Shown here piece after piece: positions 10,712 through 18,813 of a stretch of DNA of 64,000 bases. Made by a program: the position numbers and the translations under genes. The number at the start of each line of letters is the position of its first letter. The first letter of the stretch is position 1. The notes under the pieces were generated by a model. The model did not search any database and was not told where the DNA came from. It saw only the letters and a list, made by a program, of their open reading frames with translations. Source of the stretch: Cepaea nemoralis (Eukaryota; Mollusca; Gastropoda; Stylommatophora; Helicidae); the NCBI GenBank assembly GCA_014155875.1, contig JACEFZ010004172.1:384001-448000 (forward strand). The letters are read 5' to 3'.

Positions 10712-11096
10712 TGTGCCTATTTTTTGAATCGCTGATCTATCTCGAAGTCCATTAACATTGCCGGGTTGATAGCCGTTTGGGTCAGTCCGTTTATACTTCT
10801 TAGTTTTTCTACGAGCAGTATGAAGATCCCCTGCCGGCTTTCTAGGCCAGTCGCAGGTTTAGGACACTAATCTGACCACAGGGAGTCCATCCCCTATGGC
10901 GAGCCATAGCCCCGTTAGCCCATGACCTCGCGGTCATGGTTGCCCGGTCTGCACCACGTGGAGGTGGGGGTTGACTTGTGTAGTCTGCGGGTCATCGGCA
11001 GGCTACTAATTTTCGCTCTTCACCCCTCCTGGGAGAGGCTAGCCGATCCTAACCCTGCTGGCTGCAGGGCCAGGCGCATTCCACACCTTACAGACC

Positions 11097-13507
11097 TTTG
11101 AGTCAGTTACAATCACAATGTGTGTATGCATCGTGTTCTCCATCCAGCGGAAAGCTGCACTGACCGCCTCCACCTCCATTCTTGAGCTAGATGCTGTGGC
11201 ATCATACGCCAGGCTCTCCTGCACCAAACATCGACCATTAGCTTTTTCTAAGAATCCCCAGGCACTTCTCCTACCTCTCAACACCGACCCATCCGTGTAG
11301 ATAATCACATCACCCGGGCGAGAATTATCCTGAATTAGTTGCTAGATTTCCACTTCCGTGGCCCCTGCTAGCCACTCCCTGCACACACGGCTCAATGTGA
11401 TTATAACTCTGCACAAGTCTAGACTGCTCCGTTGGCACTCTGACCCACTCCTCTCCTCGCCTAATGTTCTCCAAGGGGCACACCTGTCTGATCGTATCCT
11501 CCACCTGCGCCACCCATGATCTCCCTCTTATCAGTCTCTGACCCTTAACTTTGTCCAGCGCCTCATGTAACGGATGATCTGTGTCAGCAGCTACTCTGAA
11601 GTATACCTTAGCCTGCATCACCTTGTGCCTACCAGCAACAGTCAGCAGACCAAGGATGTAACGCATACACACTACTGGGGTATCTCTGGTGCATCCCAGA
11701 ATGACCCGCATAGCTTTGAGACAGTGAGCAGTCCTATTCCATAATCAATCACTGAGAGGATCAAGTGCTGGTATAGTGTGAAGAGCATTCTCTGCTCTGT
11801 GTCCATTGCAGCCATAGTTTTAAGTGCATTGAGTCCCTTTTGAGATCTTGTCACAACCGTCTCCACGTGGTCTTAGAAGGGCAGGCTCCTGTCAAATGTG
11901 ATTCCCAGATACTTCAGTTTGTACTCTCTGTTGACGCTTCTACCATCTATCGTGAGGCTTCGGGCATCATCTCACAATCCTGTTGTCCAGAGAGCACCAC
12001 AAAACAGCCTCCTTTTCCGGGTGGATCACAGCACTCATTTCAGTGCACCAATCAATCACTTTGTCTACTGTCACCTGCAGCTCCTGGGCTGTTTGCTCCC
12101 CATCTCTCCTCTGCCTATATGCAAGAACATCATCTGCAAATGTTAGTATCCTACCAACCCCTGGTGCTTCTAGGTTTGCAATCTTGCTCGTATACACATT
12201 ATACACGTATAATATATATAGTATACACGTTAAAGAGCACCGGTGAGATTGCAGATCCATGTGGCAGTCCCAGGGTTAAAATATGTGGCTCTGAGGTCCA
12301 TGCACGCAGACGAAGAGCATCCTGACGAGAATGCAGGACGGCTGCTATCAAGTTCACCAACTAGGGATTGACCCCGTTCTCCATAAGTGCGGTCATCAAA
12401 ATATCATAGCGAACTCTATTGTACGCATCCTCGAGATCAAGCGCTGCCGCCATCATTTCCTGTCTACTCTGGAACCCCTCATAAACGTCAAAGACAAAAG
12501 TGACTGCATTTGACCAGGTATCTTTTCCTGGCCTATAGGAACGGTCAATAACAACACCTCTTGGAAGAAGCTTCTCCCTTTCCAAAAAAATCATGCAGCT
12601 TAACAGCGACTATCTTCTCTAAAACCTTCCCAAGTGTATTTGAAGGGTGATGATCCTAAAGCCACTGAGCTTTGAATGATCCTTGAATGGTTTTGGGAGA
12701 GGGATGAGATAGCTATGTAACCAATCCTGCGGTACTGATGCTGTCCTAATGCAAGCAGTCGGCCATCTCCTTCAGGTCTGCATCGCTCAAAACCTTCATG
12801 TGGCCATACCTAACACCATTGGGCCCTGGTGCCGTGTCTTTTGCCTTTCTCAAAATATGTTTAACATCTTCAACCGGTATGATGTCTTCATAATGCCTAT
12901 TCTCCATTGTGCCAGATAATTCCTCTCTAACTGCATCCCTGGTATCCGCATCATTATGATTGGTCTGCTATAAAAATATCTAGAGAAACGCCTCCCTTTT
13001 CTTTGTCTGTTGTCACGCGTACACCATCCTCTTTATAAATTGTTTCCACTGTCATAGGCCGATTCTTTCCTTGCATTTGTCTGTGCAGTTTTCAGAATTT
13101 TCGCAGTGTTTTATCACCTCCAATCTCCTTCATAAAACATTCCCATTTTACGTTCTTGGCCTCTGCAGCACATCGCTTGAAATCCTCCACCTTGTCTTTC
13201 TTGTCATTTTCCGCTGTGTCCACTTCCTCTCGTGAGCTTCGGCGTGTCTGTCGCACTTTCCTTAGCTGCTTCACCGCAGCTCTCTTTGCTTTCCAAGCAT
13301 TGTCTATTTCTGATGTCCACCATGGTGGCTGTAATAAAGGAGTTTTAACAGTCCTGTTGCATGCCCCCTGTCTGAGGCGCCCAAGCAGGCTGTCGGTCCA
13401 CTCATTCCGGAAGGTCTTACGTGCTTTCCAAGCCTTAAACTTTCCTGGATTTAGAGATCAGGACTGAGCATGGCATGTGATCACTCCCATGGTCATTCAA
13501 AACAGTC
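11097..13507 (-). pseudogene. LINE-A RT and RNase H N-terminal half
   Basis: Reading minus: the post-endonuclease linker (about 13500-12900, including the frame 13274-13092), then RT. The RT has SYRPGKDTWSNAVTF and motif A AALDLEDAYNRVRYD (12594-12361). Motif C is ILTFADDVLAYRQ (12260-11967), and thumb segments such as LILSVIDYGIGLLTVSK (11866-11672) and VILGCTRDTPVVCMRYI (11711-11325) follow. RNase H begins with IIYTDGSVLRGRRSAWGF and breaks after VTDSK at about 11103 where LINE-B is inserted. At least four frame changes occur. The intact guide is the plus-strand copy at 57179-59482. Confidence 0.8.
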
Positions 13508-13521
13508 CACTTTACATCAAG
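13508..13521. repeat. 14-bp target-site duplication of the Penelope insertion (left)
   Basis: CACTTTACATCAAG here matches CACTTTACACCAAG at 16443-16456 with one difference. LINE-A endonuclease coding sense resumes across the pair. Confidence 0.85.
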
Positions 13522-13618
13522 TAAAGAAACTAAGTTAACCAAACTTCGTGCCTCTATCTCTACCCCTTCCGCCTCTTCTCTCTCGGCTCACCCTACCATC
13601 GTTTCCGACAATTTAGTT

Positions 13619-15109
13619 GTGTGCATACCTCCTGATCTCCCCCTATCAGCACCGGAGAAGCCGGTCCTTAGTAAAGGTCTCCGTTTCATACCTCTGCGTC
13701 CTTCTGGCGACAGATATGCACTACTGCAGGACGTCCTTCGTTTCCATCGCACTCTCAGGTTGCAATATCACTTCAGTAATCAACCTAATAAGGACAACTC
13801 CTCGGATCCCGCCGATCACTTCTCTCACCTTTCTAAACGCAGATCCACTTGGGTCCCCACTGCAGGAGCATCCAAAGCCTTAGATCGCTATATCGAGAAG
13901 ACGCTCTTCGACATAGAACAATTGAAATTCAAGCCACTAAGGCACTCGAACCTTACAGCGGAGGAACAACAGGCGCTCACACATTTGAAACGCTGTGATG
14001 ACATTGTTATCAAGCCTGCCGACAAGGGAGGAGCGTTAGTGGTTTGGAGGAAGGACTTGTATATACAGGATTGCAACAAACAACTTGGGGATGCCACTTT
14101 TTACAGACTACGGGCAGAAGACGGGACGGTCAATAACAACACCGAAGTCAAGAGGGTGACGAATGCCATCATCAGACAAGGCCTCTTGCCTAGCTCTGCC
14201 ACGTCGCTAATCATCCAAGATAGTTGCTTGGGCAAACCCACCTTGTACATGCTGCCTAAGACACACAAGCTAGGGAACCCAGGCAGACCCATCGTCTCGG
14301 CCTGCTCTTGTCCTACTGAACGGATTTCAGAGTTCCTTGACAGCATATTTCAGCCGTTGGTTGCTAGCCTCCCCTCATATATCAAAGACACCAACCACGC
14401 TATCTCCATCTTCGATTCCATCAGCTTCACCACCCCTTCTCAGCACCACATCTTTACTTTAGATGTGACTTCACTCTATACATCTATTCCTCACTCTGAC
14501 GGCCTTAAAGCCTTGGAATTTTTCTTAGACAAAAGACACGGCCCCACCATAGCCACCGGACCATTGCTGCGTCTGGCAGAGTTAGTCCTTAACCTCAATT
14601 CATTTGAGTTCAATGGGGACTATTTTGACCAGATCAGCGGGGTGGCCATGGGCACTAAGATGGGTCCGAGTTATGCCTGTCTGTTCATGGGCTATCTTGA
14701 ACACCAGGTATGGAGTCAATACACTGGTAGGCTCCCGGAGCTCTATAGGAGGTATATCGATGACTGTTTTGGTGTTTCAGACATGCCATTGTCTGATCTC
14801 CAGGACTTCATTGCCTTTTTCTCTAACTTTCATCCTAGCATCAGACTCACCTCCACTATTTCCTCGTCGGCTGTTAATTTCTTAGACATAACAGTTTCCT
14901 TAGGTTCTGCTGGCCTATGCACGACGGTTTACTATAAACCGACTGACTCACATGCATTCCTTCTCTATACCTCCTCCCATCCTCCCTCTTGCAAGGATTC
15001 CATTCCTTTCTCACAACTGTTACGTCTCCGACGGCTTTGTCATGATAATAGACTTCCGTCAAAAAGCCCACGAAATGTTGGATTTCTTCCGCCTTCGAGG
15101 TTACCCTGA
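13619..15109 (+). pseudogene. Penelope-type reverse transcriptase
   Basis: A 496-residue frame holds KPADKGGALVVW near residue 125 and PTLYMLPKTHK with GRPIVSA before residue 210. Motif A is LDVTSLYTSIPH, motif B is GVAMGTKMGPSYACLFMGYLE, and motif C is the catalytic YRRYIDDCFGV near residue 380; FLDITVSL follows. The KTHK and MGT.MGP signatures are specific to Penelope RTs as opposed to LINE or LTR RTs. Near 15046 the coding sense moves into the frame open from 14952 to 15428 (DFRQKAHEMLDFFRLRGYP and on). The upstream start is uncertain because 5' extension in the same frame meets stops in the leader. Confidence 0.9.
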
Positions 15110-15429
15110 GAATGTTCTGTCTACAGCTCTTCACCGCTGCCAGTCTGTTAGTCGTGCCGAGGCTCTCTCTTCCAGGCCGAAACCACGTAATAATAGACCT
15201 ATTCTCTCACTTACCTACCACTCTCATAATATTGCTGCCAAGAATATTCTCATGAGGCATCTACCCATCCTCCAGGCAGACCCGGTCACTCGCGATGTCT
15301 TCTCAGAGGCCCCACTTGTGGCATACAGGCGGGATCGTAACCTGAGGGATGTGCTGGTCCATAGCACTCTATCCCAATCCCACCAGTCTCTTCCTGGCAC
15401 GACTGCATGTCTTCGATCTCGCTTGTAAG

Positions 15430-15813
15430 ACTTGTCCATATGTCCTTCAAACCACAAGTCTGACTTTCCCTAAGACTACTTTCCACATCCGGGAGGGTTT
15501 CTCATGTACGAGTCGCAACGTTATCTATGCGATCATCTGCACACGTTGCGACATGAGGTATCTTGGGAAGACGGGCCTTCGTCTGGCGGACAGATTTAGA
15601 CAACATTTATCCGATATCGACAGTGGTGCCAAGAAACCGGTACCCCTACACTTCAACAGTTCCGACCACTGTGGGGTTGCCGACATACGTGTTACGGCGA
15701 TAAAATCGTGCACATCTCACGAACGCGATCGCAAGACACTGGAAAACCGTCTTATCTTCCAGTTGGGTTCACTTTCCCCTCACGGCCTCAATGTCCAACA
15801 CAGTTTTATTTAA
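15430..15813 (+). pseudogene. GIY-YIG endonuclease domain of the Penelope-like element
   Basis: In the frame 15349-15813 the last 125 residues carry a Cys-containing approach (CKTCPYVL). The GIY-YIG core follows: VIYAIICTRC then MRYLGKTGLRLADRFRQHL, where the usual YVG is YLG. The catalytic-type Arg is in the helix and a C-terminal Glu is in KTLENRLIFQLG. The domain nicks target DNA in canonical Penelope elements. It is out of frame with the RT block, with a frameshift near 15420. The stop is at 15811-15813. Confidence 0.85.
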
Positions 15814-15831
15814 GTCCCCTACGCCCCTTAT

Positions 15832-15844
15832 CCCCCCCCCCCCC
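15832..15844 (+). repeat. C13 homopolymer
   Basis: Thirteen C residues lie 20 bp after the GIY-YIG stop codon. Confidence 0.85.
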
Positions 15845-15871
15845 ATCTCCGCAATTGTATAGTCCACTTCC

Positions 15872-16100
15872 AAGCCAATTGCATGTCCTTCGCAGGACGT
15901 GGTAGTCAACACCAGCATTATCTCTGCTTTCTGTGACTTCCTGGTTGGTTTGCGTGGGATCACTTCTCATTGCGTTCTGAACAACCGTCACTTGTGCTAC
16001 TTTTTGATAGCAAACGCTTGTTGGTCTGCATCCATATTGCCCACAGCAGCGTTTCGAACTTGGCGTACGGAATTGCGAACTGCATCCGTTACATCACCCC
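15872..16100 (-). repeat. SINE-like repeat family S, copy in Penelope 3' region
   Basis: On the minus strand this matches the family also seen at 19287-19519 (minus), 53905-54090 (plus) and, for the 3' part only, 54355-54480 (plus). Shared landmarks are GATGCAGTTCG near the 5' end, TTCAGAA..CAATG in the middle, and a 3' end with AATGCTGGTGTTGACT then TCCTGCGAAGGACATGCAA. It lies between the GIY-YIG stop and the Penelope 3' boundary. I could not see clear target-site duplications here. Confidence 0.55.
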
Positions 16101-16442
16101 AGAGTTACACATCCATATTTTTCCATTCGCTTCTCTTGGGCGCACCCCGATCCCCCCAGCGCCGGTTCCCTCACCGGTTGACTTAACCAATCACCGAGTT
16201 TCTGGCTGTACTGACCTTTAGTCAGTTGACCCCGTTAACGGTCCACCCATGGATACCAGTTCCAGCTAGGACACAGATAAGTTATTTGTACATTCATGTA
16301 GTGTCGATCGTGTATTTGTTAGTCTATTTTTGTTTGTTTGTTCTGTGCTGACGAAGGCTTTGGCCGCAACGTCCATTGTTTTTTGTAGTTGTGCTTTGGT
16401 AAAGCTCTCAACCTACTTCTCGTTTTTCAGTGATTCATTCAT

Positions 16443-16456
16443 CACTTTACACCAAG
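16443..16456. repeat. 14-bp target-site duplication of the Penelope insertion (right)
   Basis: CACTTTACACCAAG pairs with 13508-13521. Confidence 0.85.
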
Positions 16457-17035
16457 GACTGATGACTGGGAGAAAAGTGCCAAATTAATAGCAGTGTCTG
16501 CATCGCCAGGCCTCATTGCCATTCTAGTCGGCCTTCCATCATTTATGCAGACCACATCGGAGTCCACCATGACATCCGCAAGGGCAATTCCCTGTCGACT
16601 TTCTCCACGACTGTCCCAATCTCTGCACCTTGCATTGAAGTCTCCACATATGAGTAGCCTATCACCTGGTAATTCCTCCAGTTCCTTAAGCCAGTTCCAT
16701 TCTTCCTTTCTGACAAAACAGTCCACTGTGGCATATACATTTATGATGTTCCAACTTAGGCCACCAATCTCCATTTGTATACCCTGGACCTCTCTTGCAC
16801 TGTGTGATTCCACTGGCTCAAGTCAAGTACCACATGCTTCACTCCTTTCTTCACCAGCAGACCTTGCCCATGTCTCTTCTGCAAAGTGGGGTTTATATAA
16901 CTGACGTACCCAGGGCAATGGTATTTGTCTGTATATTATGTCCTGGAGCATGAGGACATCAAAATCATATATTAGCCTCTCCAATACTGGACCTCTGCCT
17001 GGCACTACGACAGTTCCAGTATCCCACTCCTACAT
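16457..17035 (-). pseudogene. LINE-A endonuclease, N-terminal part
   Basis: Frames 17005-16823 and 16813-16442 give the first half of an apurinic-type endonuclease. From the 5' end come WNCRS-like residues near 17010, then DVLMLQDI and GGLSWNIINVYA. The catalytic LLICGDFNARCRDWDSRG and CINDGRPTRMAMRPGDADTAINLAL follow. Coding sense stops at the Penelope insertion and resumes near 13507 with the NDHGSDHMP histidine motif. A frame change occurs near 16815. Confidence 0.85.
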
Positions 17036-17264
17036 GGTTGAAACGTAGTCTTTCCACTTTTCGTCTTGTTCTCCTGGCGCCTGCCCTCCTATTTCTATGC
17101 CTTCTCACACCATTTCCTCGCCAGATTCCTGTCTTACCTTCCTCCTCTTTTTGTCATGCACCACTTTCACTCATTTACCTGGGATCTTCACTGAATCGTT
17201 ATCATCCCCTACCCTACGTAGACTCCCACGGCTGGCTGTCTATATAAAAGTATCAAGGTGATCA

Positions 17265-17940
17265 AGGCTATTCAAAGCTGAAAGTCTACAAAGCAGTTGT
17301 ATTATCCACACTGCTATATGCTTGTGAAACCTGGACTGTTTATCAGCGACACGCTAGGAAATTAAACCACTTCCACACAGTCTGCCTTACGAAGTTACTG
17401 AAGATTAAATGGCAAGACAAGATCCCAGACACTGAAGCCCTAGAAAGAGCGTCCATGCCCAGTATCCACACTCTACTAATGAAGGATCAGATTCGCTGGG
17501 CTGGTCACTTGACTCGCATGCCAGATCACAGGCTCCCTAAACGAATTTTTTTTATGGCGAGTTGCGTTGTGGTAAACGCTCCCAAGGCGGCCAGAGGAAA
17601 CGCTTTAAAGACACTCTGAAAATCTCACTGAATGCTTTTGGAATTCATCATGACACCTGGGAGACTGCAGCCAGAGACCGAAATTCGTGGCGTGCATCAT
17701 TACGCAAGGGTGCAGTCACTTGTGACGCAACCAGGACTGCAAGAACTGTGAAGAAAAGACAGAAAAACCACCTCCTGAAACGTAAAGCATTCTTTGTCCA
17801 CACTGTCAAAGAACATTGCGAGCCAAAATAGGCCTTATCAGCCATCTTAGAACTCACGGCTCCATACTTTCAACCCCACTGGATGAAATGAATGGTCATC
17901 ATCATTCTCGATGGACAAACAACATAACATCAAGGTGAAA
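17265..17940 (+). pseudogene. LINE-E (CR1/RTE-type) 3' end with C-terminal zinc-finger-like tail
   Basis: Plus-strand coding sense begins KLKVYKAVVLSTLLYACETWT and runs through MKDQIRWAGHLTRM, GGQRKRFKDTLK and WETAARDRNSWRASLRKG. It ends in CPHCQRTLRAKIGLISHLRTH, a C2H2-like motif characteristic of this LINE family's C-terminus. A one-base frameshift lies near 17548, where a T8 run interrupts the frame. The copy is 5' truncated, with only the RT C-terminus present. A longer minus-strand copy with the same type of tail occupies 41115-44280. Confidence 0.8.
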
Positions 17941-17946
17941 TTCATA

Positions 17947-17956
17947 ATAGTATCAC
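17947..17956. repeat. Target-site duplication of the retrozyme (left)
   Basis: ATAGTATCAC is repeated exactly at 18511-18520, directly after the second copy of the retrozyme repeat. Confidence 0.9.
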
Positions 17957-17981
17957 TGATCCGGGACTGTTTCCGGATCCG

Positions 17982-18049
17982 GTCAGGGATATGCACTACT
18001 GACGAGCTCAAACGAGGGCGAAACTCGAGTATAGTGCTTCCATATTGAC
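17982..18049 (+). ncRNA. Type I hammerhead ribozyme, copy 1
   Basis: Stem I pairs GCACTA (17993-17998) with TAGTGC (18032-18037). Beyond an internal loop it also pairs GTCA (17982-17985) with TGAC (18046-18049). Core CTGACGA is at 17999-18005. Stem II pairs GCTC (18006-18009) with GGGC (18016-18019) around a six-base loop, with one G-U pair. GAAA is at 18020-18023. Stem III is very short: AC pairs with GT around TCGA, or the palindrome ACTCGAGT pairs between two molecules. Cleavage is expected after the GTA triplet at 18031. Every invariant core base is present. Confidence 0.9.
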
Positions 18050-18372
18050 GTGGATAGGCCTTAGGTTCATACCAGAATGCGATCGGCGTTGCCAGTAGTG
18101 GGTTGTGCTCAATATTTAAATTTCAAATCCCGAAACGACCACATAATCAATTTATTATTGCTCACTGGATTTAGGAGGCCTGGTGTTCCTTGCCAGTGAG
18201 AAGTCCTGATCGTTCGGGTCCCATCGATTGACGGACGTCGGTCGCGGCGATTGGGCAATCTTGAGCATAGCCTACGATGGGTAGCGTTGTGATGTTCTGC
18301 TGTGATAATTTGGTGTGTCCAGTGTGTGCCGCGTGGTTACACACCCGCGATCCGGGACTGTTTCCGGATCCG

Positions 18373-18440
18373 GTCAGGGATATGCACTACTGACGAGCTC
18401 AAACGAGGGCGAAACTCGAGTATAGTGCTTCCATATTGAC
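18373..18440 (+). ncRNA. Type I hammerhead ribozyme, copy 2
   Basis: Identical to copy 1, offset by 391 bp. Stem I 5' strand is at 18384-18389, core CTGACGA at 18390-18396, and cleavage is expected after A18422. Two same-strand hammerheads allow excision and ligation of the monomer between them. Confidence 0.9.
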
Positions 18441-18510
18441 GTGGATAGGCCTTAGGTTCATACCAGAATGCGATCGGCGTTGCCAGTAGTGGGTTGTGCT
18501 CAATATTTAA

Positions 18511-18520
18511 ATAGTATCAC
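18511..18520. repeat. Target-site duplication of the retrozyme (right)
   Basis: ATAGTATCAC, an exact match to 17947-17956. Confidence 0.9.
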
Positions 18521-18813
18521 AGCCTGGGATTCTGAAATAAGTAGCAGAATATTTTTTTTCAAATTTTAATTTTCTCTTCATAATTCTCATTTTTTCCTTT
18601 CAAAAAAATTCTTTTCACCCTGTTTATGCCTTAATTTAAGTCACTGGAGGGTCTTCTCCGTAATTATATATTGTGTTTTGGGTATGTATTTGTTTGCTGA
18701 TGAAGGCTAGTCCTTGTATTGTTCGTAATTCTGTTCTGTAAAGCTGCATTACTTTGTGTTATTTTTATACTGTTTACATTTCCACAGCTTTACCGCAGTT
18801 CCATTAATTTTAT
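18521..18813 (+). other. Spacer, possible Penelope 3'-end relic
   Basis: AT-rich sequence. GCTGATGAAGGCT near 18698 followed by TGTAAAGC resembles GCTGACGAAGGCT...GGTAAAGC in the 3' region of the Penelope element (about 16347-16405). The similarity is short, so the relation is only suggestive. Confidence 0.25.

Larger units (their letters stand above)
7842..11096 (-). mobile_element. LINE-B, RTE-like LINE, near full length
   Basis: This 3.26-kb element lies inside the RNase H of LINE-A, bounded by TTTGAG. On the minus strand it begins with a GC-rich 5' region (11096-10720), then an apurinic-type endonuclease (10711-9664), RT (about 9660-8084), and a C-terminal Arg-rich RTE tail. It ends in short ATGAG repeats (7842-7870), a simple-repeat tail usual for RTE elements. 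Only single-base frame disruptions separate its blocks, so it is fairly young. The copy at 46953-51871 (plus strand) is the same family. Confidence 0.85.
13522..16442 (+). mobile_element. Penelope-like element with GIY-YIG endonuclease
   Basis: A 2.9-kb plus-strand element sits in the endonuclease gene of LINE-A between imperfect 14-bp direct repeats. It has a short 5' leader (13522-13618), an RT frame (13619-15109) continuing after frame changes to 15428, and a C-terminal GIY-YIG nuclease (about 15430-15813). A 630-bp 3' region holds C13 at 15832 and a SINE-like segment at 15872-16100. Penelope-like elements use telomerase-related RTs and often leave variable TSDs, which fits. Two frameshifts prevent a single polyprotein here. 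Confidence 0.9.
7381..17035 (-). mobile_element. LINE-A, I-group non-LTR element with RNase H, split by two insertions
   Basis: Minus-strand pieces assemble in order: endonuclease (17020-16457), endonuclease C-terminus and linker (13507-12900), RT (12900-11320), RNase H first half (11308-11103), RNase H second half (7841-7397). A 3' end carrying an AATC simple repeat follows near 7381. Two foreign elements interrupt it: a Penelope-like element (13522-16442) and a LINE-B (7842-11096), each bounded by a direct repeat of target sequence. The same family is present on the plus strand at 56098-59550, which served as a guide for the broken junctions. Multiple frameshifts make this copy inactive. 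Confidence 0.85.
17957..18510 (+). mobile_element. Retrozyme: non-coding retroelement with two hammerhead ribozymes
   Basis: The 554-bp element consists of two identical 162-bp direct repeats (17958-18119 and 18349-18510) separated by a unique 229-bp stretch, and is bounded by a perfect 10-bp TSD. Each repeat contains one complete type I hammerhead ribozyme. The predicted cleavage sites after 18031 and 18422 release a 391-nt monomer (18032-18422). There is no open frame, PBS or polypurine tract. This matches the architecture known for animal retrozymes, which produce small circular RNAs and are thought to be copied by Penelope-type RTs. Perfect repeats and TSD indicate a recent insertion. Confidence 0.85.

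Noticed and set aside
13619..13883. Overlapping frames on both strands of the Penelope RT
   Set aside because: They are shadow frames of the RT gene; only the 13619-15109 frame shows RT motifs.
18698..18750. CTGATGA near 18698 as a second hammerhead type
   Set aside because: The following sequence lacks GAAA and a convincing stem II; kept only as a possible Penelope relic.
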